A stretch of 64,000 nucleotides of DNA from Mercenaria mercenaria. Lineage: Eukaryota > Mollusca > Bivalvia > Venerida > Veneridae. The notes beneath the pieces are model-generated. The model had not been told where the DNA came from and did not search any database. It worked only from the letters and a program-made list of their open reading frames with translations. Shown piece by piece: positions 1 through 10,376 of this stretch; position 1 is the first letter of the stretch; every line of letters begins with the position of its first letter. The DNA lies in NCBI RefSeq assembly GCF_021730395.1, contig NC_069378.1, forward strand, positions 46,265,001 through 46,329,000. The letters are read 5' to 3'. Made by a program: the position numbers and the translations under genes.

Positions 1-144
1 TCCAGTCAACAGCAGAGTTTTAGTTTATTTTCTACATACTAGTACAACTACGTTATAGAGCTAAATATAGTTGTCAATGTGGAATATGTATAAACAGACT
101 GACGTTTAAAATTGGTCGACGCGATATCCTTAAACACGCTTTTT
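1..144. other. Unassigned flank
   Basis: AT-rich sequence before the first dispersed repeat. I see no gene, tRNA or repeat that I recognise here. Confidence 0.5.
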
Positions 145-754
145 AGCTCACCTGTCACAAAGTGACAAGGTGAGCTTTTGTGATCACCCTTCGTCCGTCG
201 TCCGTCGACTGTGCGTGCGTCCGTCAACAATTTCTTGTCTGCATGATAGTGGTTTCATTTATGATTTTATTTTAACCAAACTTGCACACAACTTGTATCA
301 CCATAAGGTCTCGGTTTCTTTCTTGAACTGGCCAGATCCCATTATGGGTTCCGGAGTTATGGCCCCTGAAAGGGCCAAAATTAGCAATTTTGACCTTGTC
401 TGCACAATAGCAGCTTTATTTATGATTTGATTTTTACCAAACTTGCACACAACTTGTATCACCATAAGATCTCGGTTCCTTTCTTGAACTGGCCAGATCC
501 CATTATGGGTTCTAGAGTTATGGCCCCTGAAAGGGCCAAAATTAGGTATTTTGACCTTGTCTGCACAATAGCAGCTTCATTTATGATATGATTTTAACCA
601 AACTTGCACACAACTTGTATCACCATAAGATCTTGGGTCTTTTCTTGAACAGGCAAGAATTCTTTATGGGTTCCAGAGTTACGGCCCTTGAAAGGGCCAG
701 AATGAGCTATTTTGACCTTGTCTGCACAACAGCAGCTTCATTTATGATTTTATT

Positions 755-2234
755 AGTCCCCTACTGGTTGAAAACCAGTTTTGGGGACTATAGGAATGCT
801 CTTTTCCGTCATTCCGTCATTCCGTCTTTCCGTCATTCCGTCATTCCATCCGTCCGCAATTTCATGTCCGGTCCATAACTCTGTCATCCATGAAGGGATT
901 CTAATATTACTTGGCACAAATGTTCCCCATGATGAGACGACGTGTCATGCGCAAAACCCAGACCCCTAGCTCAAAGGTCAAGGCCACAATAGGAGGTCAA
1001 AGGTCAACAGGGCTTTTTTCCTGTCCGGTCCACAACTCTCCCATCCTTGAAGGGATTTTAGTATTACTTGGCACAAATGTTCCCCATGATGAGATGATGT
1101 GTCGTGCGCAAATCCCAGACCCCTAGCTCAAAGGTCAAGGTCACAATTGGAGGTCAAAGGTCAACAGGGCTTTTTTCCTGTCCGGTCCATGACTCTCCCA
1201 TCCATGAAGAGATTTTAATATTACTTGGCACAAATGTTCCCCATGAGGAGACGACGTGTCATGCGCAAAACCTGGACCCCTAGCTTAAAGGTCAAGGTCA
1301 CAATTGGAGGTCAAAGGTCAACAAGGTTTTTTTCCTGTCCGGTCCATAACTCTCCCATCTATGAAGGGATTTTAATATTACTTGGCACAAATGTACCTCA
1401 TAATAAGACGATATGTCATGCACAACTTTCAGACCCCTAGCTCAAAGGTCAAGGTCACACTTAGCAGTCAAATGTTAACATAGCATGAACAGGTTCTGTT
1501 TCGTGTCCGGTCCATAACTCTGACATTCATTAAGGGATTTTAATATTACTTAGCACAAGTGTTCCCCATGATGAGACGACGTGTCATGCGCGAATCCCGG
1601 ACCCCTAGCTCAAAGGTCAAGGTCACAATTGGGGGTCAAAGGTCAACAGAGTTTTTTTCCTGTCCCGTCCATAACTCTGCCATCCATGAAGGGATTTTAA
1701 TATTACTTGGCACAAATGTTTCCCATGATGAGACGACATGTCATGCGCAACACCCAGTACCCTAGCTTAAAGGTCAAGGTCACACTTTGAGATCAAAGGT
1801 CAAGAGGATTTTTTTCCTGTCCGGTCTATAACTTTGTCATGCAAAGCAGGATTTAGATATCAGTTGGCACAAATATTCCCCTGGATGAGACAACATGTCA
1901 TGCGCAAGAACCAGGTCCCTAGGTCTAAGGTCAAGGTCATATTTAAAAGTCAAAGGTCAAATTCAAGAATGACTTTGTATGGAACATTTCTTCTTCATGC
2001 ATGGAGGGATTTTGATGTAACTTGGACCAAATGTTCACCACCATGAGGCACCCTTGTTTTTAGAATTACATCCCTTTGTTATTACTATAAATAGATTTTA
2101 TTGTAACTTTTTTATTACTGGCAGTAGAGAAAAATCGAGACCACTTTTCTGTGGTACAGCATGCATGTTACATCCAATTTTTAGGTGTATTTTGACCTAT
2201 CTCTACCTGGTAAAGAGTTTCTTGTGGACTTATA

Positions 2235-2281
<47 letters not shown>

Positions 2282-2549
2282 AAAGATTAATTTCCCTTTG
2301 TTGTTACTATAAATAACTTACATGATAACATTTTTATAATCAGCCAAAAAAATTCAATATGAAAACAACTGTGGGTTTTTATATATGCACATTTTAATCC
2401 AAGTGTGTTGTTATAATGTTATAACATATTGTATATGTAGTACAATATTGTTTATACATCATTGACAGATATCAGTTCATTATGTTATACTGCAGTAGAA
2501 AAAATTAGGTGCCTTCCAGTAGGGGACTTTGTATTGCATGGCAATACTT
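755..2549 (+). mobile_element. Pearl/Helentron-like element B, nested in element A
   Basis: It begins with a hairpin at 755-789 (AGTCCCC...GGGGACT). About seven copies of a 157-bp core follow (about 868-2045), then an AT-rich segment with a 42-base T run (about 2241-2282). It ends with a hairpin at 2531-2547 (GTATTGC-ATG-GCAATAC). Core starts at 911, 1068 and 1225 fix the 157-bp period. Each core carries 'aaggtcaaggtca' and usually 'ggtcaaaggtca'. Sequence on either side resembles element A, so B inserted into A. The short ORFs seen in each unit are by-products of the tandem repeat. Confidence 0.75.
868..2045 (+). repeat. 157-bp tandem core array of element B
   Basis: About seven diverged head-to-tail units. 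The best conserved parts are 'tccataactctcccatcc', 'ttggcacaaatgttcccc' and the 'ctcaaaggtcaaggtcac' block. Perfect AGGTCAAAGGTCA (DR1) sites lie at 994-1006, 1151-1163 and 1308-1320, exactly 157 bp apart. Later units carry degraded versions. Confidence 0.9.
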
Positions 2550-3423
2550 CATTCACTTGTTTTAACCAAACTTGCACACAACTTGTATCACCACAAGATC
2601 TTGGTTCCTTTCTTGAACTGGCCAGATTCCATCATGGGTTCCACCGTTATGGCCCCTTAAAGGTCCAAAATTTGCTGTTTTGGCTTTTGCAGCCATATGG
2701 AGACTTCATTTATGGTTTGATTTGATACAAACTTCCAAAATATCTTCAACAACAATAAATCTTGGATTCCATGATAAATCTTTCAGATCTTAAAATTATT
2801 TTATATCTGATTACCTCCCCTGATTGTAATCAAAATGGATTTATATCAGTAAGTCCTTATAGGACTTATTTGAAATTTCATTATTGTCATTAGTTGGACT
2901 GAGACAATCAGGGTAGATAACTATGGACTGATTTTATGTCAAATTATCTCCCTTTATTTCAAATTAAAATGGGTATTTCTCCGTAACTAATGAAGATACT
3001 GATCTGAAATTTCAACAGATGAACTTGGAGAATCAGTGAAGATACATATTGACAAATTACCATCCTTTATTTTTTTTATCTAAATGAATACATCTTAGCA
3101 GCTTCTAATGAGATTGGTTTGAAATGATCATATCATTTTGAGCAATGGTACTCAGGTGAGCGATATAGGGCCATCATGGCCCTCTTGTTATCCTATTATA
3201 TCATTGTTTAACCTAAACAATGATTTGCATAGAGCTAACATATACACATCTTGAAAACGAATGGCAAATGTATGAAATAATAAAAAAAGTTTTACTGAAA
3301 CAATTTTAAATGCAATTAAAAAATGTTCAGACCCATATTTGACAAAAATTTGTATAAATGCATTCTGGTTTTTATGTCAAAACTGAAAACAAGTTGACCT
3401 TCAGTTCCTGTTTAAAGCAAGAA

Positions 3424-4650
3424 AGATCATCACCCACTGTGATGTGTGTATGTGGTCGCACGGTCACACGTTTGTTTAGTCTTAAATTCCCCCTTTTTTG
3501 GCGGTGAGACATGTTCTTTGGGTTGGCTTCAAAATGTGCTGGAATTACAAGTTCTCATTGACCATTTTAAATGTGCATGCAGTATGAAGGGATGACAGCT
3601 CTGAGTACTTCACATTGAACATAGATCACTGGAAAGTGTTTTCAGTACTGTTGGTATTGTATACCAAGAAGTGTTCACGGCATCCACCAAGTAGTGTTCA
3701 TAGCATGAGTACTGCTCACAGTATCGTGAATACTGTTCACTCAGTAGTGTTCACAGCCCGTGAGTACTGCTCACTGAGTGGTGTCCACTGCATCATGAGT
3801 ACGGTTCACTAATTAGTGTTTACTTCATCACAAGTACTGTTCACTGGGTTGGCTTCAAAATGTGCTGGAATTACAAGTTCTCATTGACCATTTTAAATGT
3901 GCATGCAGTATGAAGGGATGACAGCTCTGAGTACTTCACATTGAACATAGATCACTGGAAAGTGTTTTCAGTACTGTGGGTATTGTATACCAAGAAGTGT
4001 TCACGGCATCCACCAAGTAGTGTTCATAGCATGAGTACTGCTCACAGTATCGTGAATACTGTTCACTCAGTAGTGTTCACAGCCCGTGAGTACTGCTCAC
4101 TGAGTGGTGTCCACTGCATCATGAGTACGGTTCACTAATTAGTGTTTATGTCATCACAAGTACTGTTCACTGGGTAGGGTTCACAGCATTATGAGTAGTG
4201 TTCATGGCATCACGAATACTGTTCACTGAGTAGTGTTCATGGCATCATGAATACTGTTCACTGAGTAGTGTTCATGGCATCATGAGTACAGCTTGCTAAG
4301 TAGTGTTCACGGCATCATGAGTACTGTTAGCTGAGTAGTGTTCACGGCATCATGACTGCTGTTCACTGAGTGTGATTTTGGCATTGCAAGTACTGTTCAT
4401 TGAGTAGTGTTCACGGCATCAAGAGTACTGTGTACTGAGTAGTGTTCACGGCATCAAGAGTACTGTTTACTGAATAGTGTTCACAGCATTAAGAGTACTG
4501 TTCACTGAGTAGTGTTTGTGATATTGCGAGTACTGTTCACTGAGTAGTGTTCACGGCACTGCAAGTACTGTTCACTCAGTAGTGTTCATGATATTGTGAG
4601 TACTGTTCACTGAGTAGTTATCACGGCACTGTTTAACTCTTCACCGCACC
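3424..4650 (+). repeat. Dispersed tandem-core element C, copy 1 (35-bp satellite core)
   Basis: The leader contains 'gatgtgtgtatgtggtcgcac' and leads into an array of a 35-bp unit (consensus 'gtactgttcactgagtagtg' + 'ttcacggcatcatga'). The unit contains a small inverted repeat, CACT-gagt-AGTG. The leader is closely related to that of the second copy at 8222, so this is a dispersed repeat and not a local satellite. No open frame of significance; the two 65-aa frames inside are products of the repeat. Confidence 0.85.
3520..4171 (+). repeat. 326-bp direct tandem duplication within element C
   Basis: 3520-3845 and 3846-4171 are nearly identical, covering leader plus first satellite units ('gggttggcttcaaaatgtgc' onwards). 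I see only a few differences by eye, so the duplication is recent compared with the diverged 35-bp units around it. Confidence 0.9.
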
Positions 4651-4691
4651 TGTCAAATAAATTGTATTTCTCTAAAGTGCTGCATGAGATT

Positions 4692-6870
4692 ATTATGTCT
4701 TCCCCCAGACATATTGTTTTTGCCCTGTACGTCCATCTGTCACACTTCATTACCGATCAATAACTGGAGAACCATTTGACCTAGAACCCTCGAACTTCAT
4801 AGAGTGGCAGGGCTTATGGAGTAGACAACCCCTATTGTTATTGGGGTCACTCAATCAAAGGTCAATTTCACAGGGGCCTGAACATGGAAAACGATTTCTG
4901 ATCAATAACTTGAGAACCATTTCATCCAGGATGTTGAAACTTCATAGGATGATTGATCATACAGAGTGGACGAACCCTATTGATTTTGAGGTCACTATTA
5001 AAGGTCAAGGTCACAGGGGCCTGAACATGGAAAACCACTTCCGATCAGTTACTTGAGAACCACTTGACCCAGAATGTTGAAGCTTATTAGATTGACCATT
5101 TCCGATCAGTAACTTGAGAACCATTTGACCCAGAATGTTGAAACTTCAGAGGATGATTGGACATGCATAGTAGATGACCCCTATTGATTTTGGGGTCACT
5201 ATTAGAGGTCAAGGTTTCAGTGAACAGAACATGGAAATCCATTTCCGGTCAGTAACTTGAGAACCAATTGACCCAGAATTAATAGAAACATAATTATCTG
5301 GATTACAGGCAACTTTGCCAGTATGTTGAAACTTCATAGGATGATAGGACTTAAGAATAGATGACCACTATTATTTTTTGTTGGTCACCCTATTAAAGGT
5401 CAAGGTCGCAGCCAACAGAACATGGAAATCCATTTCCAGTCAATAGCTTGAGAATCATTTGACTCAGAACCTTCAAATTTCATAGGGTGATAGGACTTAC
5501 AGGGTAGATGACCCTTCTAGTTTTTGGGGTCACTCCATCAAAGGTAAAGGTCATAGTGGGTTGAACATAGACACCACTTTTCAATCAATAACTTGAGAAC
5601 CACTTGACCCATAATGTTGAAATTTAATAGGGTGATTGGCAGGGTTGTTAATAATAACTTGCAATAGTAATGCATTAAATTAGCATTACTTGGAAAAAGA
5701 TGGCATTAAATTAGCATTAGCATTACTCATTTTTATCAAAATAATGCATTAAATTAGCATTACACAGGGTGCATTAGCATTAGCATTACCATTACTTTTT
5801 GAGAATCATTGCATGTTATTATCACATACACTGTTTTTCATTAAATCATTTTAGTTTACCTAGGTCTAGGTCGTCTACATGAATAGTTAAATACGTGTAT
5901 GACTTCCTTGTATTATATCTGATTTTTTTCTTTTACCATTACTTAATAAAAAAAAAAATTAAAAAAATAAAAATACCTAATGTTGGAAGTACAGCATAAA
6001 TGAGCATTTAAATTGTTAGAGAAAGTCAAGTACCTGTTTAATGGCTCCCTAACAGCCTAATTTAACATGACATGTAAAAGCTAGCTGCCTTAAACAGGTC
6101 TTAAACATCACTATCAGTGGCATAGTGTCAATTGATAAAAAGGTGTCAAAAGATAATAGATTCTGTTTGATATTTTGGGTGACAGATCTAATTATGTCAC
6201 ACTTCTATGGCTATTATAAATATGCACCTTGGAGTTGTCCAAGGTTTTAAATGTATTTTCAAAATCTTTCAGGTGTACATTGAACAAAAGGCAATTATAT
6301 CATCAGACAGTTTATTAAAATCAAACAAAAATCTATTAGAGAACTGCTATAACCTGTATAAATAACAGCATACATGTGTATTTTTTTTTTCCAGTGATAC
6401 AAAAAATAATGCCTAAGTAATGCTAAGCATTAGCATTAGCATTACTTACTTTGGCATTAAATTAGCATTATTTTCAATGCTAAAATTGTGGCATTAATCA
6501 TTACTTGGCATTATTTGAAAAAAATAATGCATTATTAATGCATTACCATTAGCATTAGCATTACTACAACCCTGGTGATTGGACATGCAGAGTAGATGAC
6601 CCCCGATGACCCCTACTGATTATGATTTCACTCGATCAAAGGTCAAGGTCACAGGGGCCTGAACGTGGAAAACCGTTTCCAGTTCATAACTTAAGAACCA
6701 GTAGGCTCAGAATGTTGAAACTTAGTGGGATGATTGGGCATGCCAAGTAGATGACCCCTATTGCAGCCAACCATCCGTGTCTCCTGTCCCCTATTGAGTA
6801 TTTGCTTATACCATACTATGCATTTGGGGAGACATGCGCTTTTTTTACAAAAGCATCGTCTAGTTTACAG
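4692..6870 (+). mobile_element. Dispersed tandem-core element D
   Basis: Diverged tandem units carry 'aacttgagaaccatttgacc', 'ttgaaacttcataggatgat' and 'aaggtcaaggtcacaggggc', followed by a right end with 'ggggagacatgcgctttttt'. The plan matches other bivalve tandem-core elements. It is split by a hAT-type MITE at 5640-6574. A fragment of about 35 bp at 5289-5325 ('ggattacaggcaactttgcc') matches the arm of the foldback element at about 10923-10960. Confidence 0.7.
5640..6574. mobile_element. hAT-type MITE with 8-bp target site duplication
   Basis: The termini are inverted (CAGGGTTGT at the left, ACAACCCTG at the right) and flanked by the direct repeat GTGATTGG at 5632-5639 and 6575-6582. An 8-bp TSD with CAGGGTTG-type ends is diagnostic of hAT transposons. 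Both subterminal regions are packed with 'attagcatta' and 'aatgcattaa' motifs, as expected for hAT transposase-binding repeats. The interior is AT-rich with no transposase frame. It interrupts element D, so it is younger than D. Confidence 0.93.
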
Positions 6871-6879
6871 TACACTTCC

Positions 6880-7170
6880 GTGAAGTGGGGATTTAATAAA
6901 CTGACATCTTAGTTGTAGAAGTAATTAGATTAACAGTTTATAGATCAATGATCAGTAACATTTTTACTCTTATTTCTGTGTAATTATTGTTGTATAGATC
7001 AACCACTTTGAAATGGGTTTACTGGCGATGCACAATAAATTCAGTTCTTCCGGCGACTTGATGTTTACTATGATAACCGGAGATGATGATTCTGACGCTT
7101 GTAACGAAAATTTAAGAAACTCTTTGTTCTTGTTCTAAAACTTTTAATGAATGACTTGCCGATTTCAAAA
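6880..7170. other. Unassigned, with inverted similarity to about 8995-9080
   Basis: No gene is seen. The stretch near 7062-7080 ('gtttactatgataaccgg') is the reverse complement, with a few changes, of 9061-9078. Part of this interval is therefore an inverted relative of DNA just upstream of the functional-looking U1 promoter block. Confidence 0.4.
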
Positions 7171-7525
7171 CAGGTAAAGGGAAGTAATCCAGAGTATTTA
7201 CTGCTAGAGCTATTTATAGCATTACGGAAATGCGAAAAATTACGATGATTCTATCGTAACTTAAATTCAGAATTTTGAAAAATGTTCGATAAGAAACGAA
7301 AAATTTGATTTTGATTTACTATAATTTTAATGCATTTATTTATTGTACACTACATAATGTAGAAGACATTTATCTTTTTCAGTATTTTGAATTAATATGT
7401 AGGCTTAATTTAGTTTACATCTGTATGATAATTATTGTCCTGTGTACTTAGAACACATGAGCTAATTTATATACTTGCGATTCCATAACGAATGCTCACC
7501 GTGATCAACAAGGCGGGTTCCCACC
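7171..7525 (+). pseudogene. Truncated U1 snRNA pseudogene with duplicated upstream region
   Basis: 7171-7490 matches 9298-9600 in the same order: 'taaagggaagtaatccagag', 'tatttatagcattacggaaa', 'tattttgaattaatatgtag' and 'tttatatac' near the end. It is followed by 'caccgtgatcaacaaggcgg' (from about 7498), the stem-loop I region of U1. The 5' end with the splice-site-pairing ACTTACCTG is absent, and so is everything after stem-loop I. It is a duplicated snRNA locus reduced to promoter plus fragment. Confidence 0.8.
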
Positions 7526-7579
7526 CGCTGCCACCAAAAAGGGTAGTTTTTACAGCCCGCCCAATGTGAACATGACTTC

Positions 7580-8220
7580 ACCTCTTGAGCACGCGTGGGC
7601 AATTTGAAATGAACATCACACAATGAGTTACATTATAACTGGAGAAGCGATAAGACGTGTTAAATGCTGCCAGCGCCGTATGGAGTGTTGTGTTAAAAGG
7701 ATTTAAACAATGTCGTGTAATTCTAAAAGTTAAAACGATAGTTTGTTTCATTGGTTATTTGTTAACTGGATTTTAGTTACTCTCCTGTTAAGGAGAAGTA
7801 CTGCGAGTCCTTCCAAGTGACAGCACCTGGGGTTTCGGCCTCAGATGTTTATAAGGTAACTATATCATTGATCATAATCCAGAATTTTATATAAACAAAG
7901 ATGGATGGCTAGAAACACGAATTAGGTCGACTGCCTGTCTAATCAATATATTAGGTCCGATCAGAAAAAAATCTCCTAAAGATCATCGTTGCTAAATATC
8001 CACAAATAAAATTTGATACTGTTTGGAAAAACTTGTATGTCAAATCAATAGATCGGTTTGCAAAAGATATTTCATGGAAGATGAATTCACACTATTCTTC
8101 CAGTACAAAGAGTTCTGTATTCAAGAAATTTATCAAAAGAGTTGCGATGTAGCCTAGATGTAATACAGGTTTTAAATCATCTTAATAAATTTTGTAAAAC
8201 AAAAAAAAAAGCTTGACAAA
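7580..8220. other. No gene seen
   Basis: Short frames only, in AT-rich sequence ending in an A-rich run near 8200. I recognise no repeat family here. Confidence 0.4.
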
Positions 8221-8221
8221 A

Positions 8222-8800
8222 AATTCGTTCCTTTCGTCAGAGAGAAAGGGACATCACCCTAGGTGATGTGTGTATGTGGTAGCACGATCACACAATATTT
8301 TATTCTAAAAGTCCCCTTTTTGCTGGTAGACATGTGCTGTGGGTTTGACTTAAAGGGTGCTGGGATTACAATTTCTCACTGAACATTTCAAACGTTTGAA
8401 ATGATGAAAAATCTGAGTACTTCACATAGAACATAGATCACTGAAAAATGTTCACGGCCCTGTGAGTACTGCTCACAGAATAGTGTTCACGGCCCCGTGA
8501 GTACTGTTCATTGAGTAGTGTTCACGGCCCCGTGAGTAGCCTACTGTTCACTGAGTAGTGTTCACGGCCCCGTGGGTACTGCTCACAGGATAGTGTTCAC
8601 GGCCCCGGCCGTGAGTACTGTTCACTGAGTAGTGTTAACGGCATCGTGAGAACTGTTCACTGAGTAGTGTCCGCGGCATCGTGAGTACTGCTGAGTAAGT
8701 GTTCACGGCACTGAGTACTGTTCCCTGATAAGTGTCTGTTCACTGAACAATATTCACGATACCATGTTTCCTACGCGCTGTTCACTTATTTTCAAGTAAC
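8222..8800 (+). repeat. Element C, copy 2 (35-bp satellite core)
   Basis: The leader holds a clean hairpin (CATCACC-cta-GGTGATG) followed by 'gtgtgtatgtggtagcacg'. About ten 35-bp units then run from about 8440 to 8790 ('ttcacggccccgtgagtact' + 'gttcactgagtagtg'). Same family and orientation as 3424-4650, with a CCCGTG variant of the core. Confidence 0.85.
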
Positions 8801-9297
8801 ACTGAAGTATTTTTCATTAAAACAAAATTTAATTGAAGTTTAAATTTGATTTATAATGATGGGTATAATGATCGATGATCTCGCCCGCATCTCTAAAATT
8901 ATATTGTAGGTCACAGATAGATCTAATTTAGTTTTAATATCAGCACAGGGCAAGAATCACCTTTTATAAGTTCGATCCAACATCAGTATATTTTCATACG
9001 ACAAAGAATTTATTAAAAGTTGTGATAGAATCATCAGAATAATCGGAGTTTTCCAGACGTTTCCGGTTGTTATAGTAAACAGTTAAATTGAAATAGATTC
9101 TAATGTAGGTCTAAACATGATTACCTCCCTTTATATGTCTTACAGAAATAGTCAAAGTGCGAACCGGCAAGAAATTCATTCAGTTTATAGATCTAATATA
9201 TTACGCTGTCCGTTACCTGTAATACACACGAATGCTGGTCAGGTCGAAAAATTACCAATTACCTGTATAATGTAAATGCCTGTTGGATTGAACTTTA
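8800..9297. other. No gene seen; upstream of the U1 block
   Basis: AT-rich DNA. The part near 8995-9080 is an inverted relative of about 7060-7130. No coding frame and no recognised repeat. Confidence 0.4.
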
Positions 9298-9608
9298 CAC
9301 AAGTAAAGGGAAATAATCCAGAGTATAAGTGATAGAGTTATTTATAGCATTACGGAAATGCGATAATCGTAACTTTAATTCAGAATTTTTAAAAATATTC
9401 GATGAACTATGGAAACCTGATTTTATTATACGATAATTTTTTGTGCATTTATTAATTTTACACTACATAGTTTATTAGAAATTTATATTGTTTAATATTT
9501 TGAATTAATATATATGCTTACCTTAGTTTATATTAGTATGCTAATTATTGAACTGTTGACTTACAACAAAAGAGCTAGTTTATATACCTGAAATTCAGCT
9601 ATGAAATC
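9298..9608 (+). promoter_or_regulatory. U1 snRNA upstream (promoter) region
   Basis: This block directly precedes the U1 start and is shared, diverged but collinear, with 7171-7490 before the U1 pseudogene. The shared part includes 'tttatatac', 20-30 bp before the RNA start. In animals the proximal sequence element of snRNA genes lies at about -55 to -60, here in 'gaactgttgacttacaac'. I cannot prove the PSE by eye; the assignment rests on position and on the duplication. Confidence 0.6.
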
Positions 9609-9770
9609 ATACTTACCTGGTACAGGGAACACCGTGATCAGCAAGGCGGTTTCCCCAGGAAGAGGCCCTTCCATTGCACTTCGGTTAGGCTGACGCCTGC
9701 GATAGCCCCAAATGTGGGTTACTCGGGTACGCAATTTATTGGTGTGGGGACTGCGTTCGCGCTATCCCTA
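9609..9770 (+). ncRNA. U1 spliceosomal snRNA
   Basis: U1 pairs with the 5' splice site during spliceosome assembly. The 5' end is ATACTTACCTGG at 9609, the invariant splice-site-pairing sequence. Stem-loop I follows ('accgtgatcagcaaggcggt'), then stem-loop II with the U1A-type loop 'ccattgcacttcgg', 'tgcgatagccccaaatgtggg' for stem-loop III, a Sm-like site 'caatttattgg', and the terminal stem 'ggactgcgttcgcgctatcc'. The length of about 162 nt is normal. Two oddities: loop I reads GATCAGCAAGG where animals normally have GATCACGAAGG (the U1-70K site), and the Sm site has one extra base. It is therefore either a variant U1 or a recent, nearly intact pseudogene. Confidence 0.9.
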
Positions 9771-9978
9771 AACAAACAAATCTGGAATCATTTTTATTTA
9801 ACCGAAATAGGCTTTGGCTGTACATTAAAATTAGACTTACTGGGTTACGTGTCACTCGTCTTTCCGTACTCAGTCAGTTTGAGATATCTTTTAACTATTT
9901 TATTTCGATTTGATCCTGTGTAAACCGTGCACTGCGATTTTAATAAATACATGTTTGATCATAGCCATGAACGAGAAC
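9771..9978. other. Downstream flank of U1
   Basis: Runs from the U1 3' end to the foldback element. No gene or repeat recognised. Confidence 0.4.
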
Positions 9979-10376
9979 ATATGGTAGCATATTTCTGCCA
10001 ACCACATATCCACTTATTTAACTCGATTTTTTTTTGTAAAAATGTCACTTATTCAGTTATTATCTGGCAAGTGACAAAATTGCTTGTCATCCACTTAAGT
10101 ATCTTAACAGGACAAAACGGCTTGTTAGTGCCCACTACTGCCATCCACATATTCACTTACGTATTAAAATTAGGTATCTTGATTTTTGTCAGTTAGTCAG
10201 TTATGATTGGCAATATCCCGTTAATCGTTCCCTGTCATTACGGAATAAATGAAAATACGTTAAGGGACATAACAATTATGCAAATTTAATTTAATTTATC
10301 ATTCAAAATGCTGTCTATTGGCACAAACCATTAGGGGTGGAGGTAGGGTATGACGTGGATATACAATCGTTCATTC

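Larger units (their letters stand above)
145..3189 (+). mobile_element. Pearl/Helentron-like non-autonomous element A (tandem-core repeat)
   Basis: The left end is a near-perfect hairpin at 145-176 (AGCTCACC...GGTGAGCT). It is followed by about three copies of a roughly 161-bp core ('gcacacaacttgtatcacc' at about 284, 446 and 606); another core copy lies at 2563-2730. The right end has a hairpin at 3167-3183 (AGGGCCATCATGGCCCT) followed by CTTGTT. A 5' hairpin, tandem core and 3' hairpin is the plan of bivalve pearl elements, which are regarded as non-autonomous Helitron/Helentron relatives. No coding capacity is seen. Element B sits inside it and splits the core array. Class assignment is inference; the hairpins and periodicity are direct observations. 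Confidence 0.75.

Noticed and set aside
911-2046. Series of 62-71-residue frames with shared sequence (LGTNVPHDE...)
   Set aside because: One per 157-bp repeat unit; the frame ends at the same point of each unit. Not a gene family.
8440-8790. Regular 35-bp repeats considered as a CRISPR-like array
   Set aside because: Units are head to tail without unique spacers, in a eukaryotic genome, and the same array with the same leader occurs at 3424-4650.
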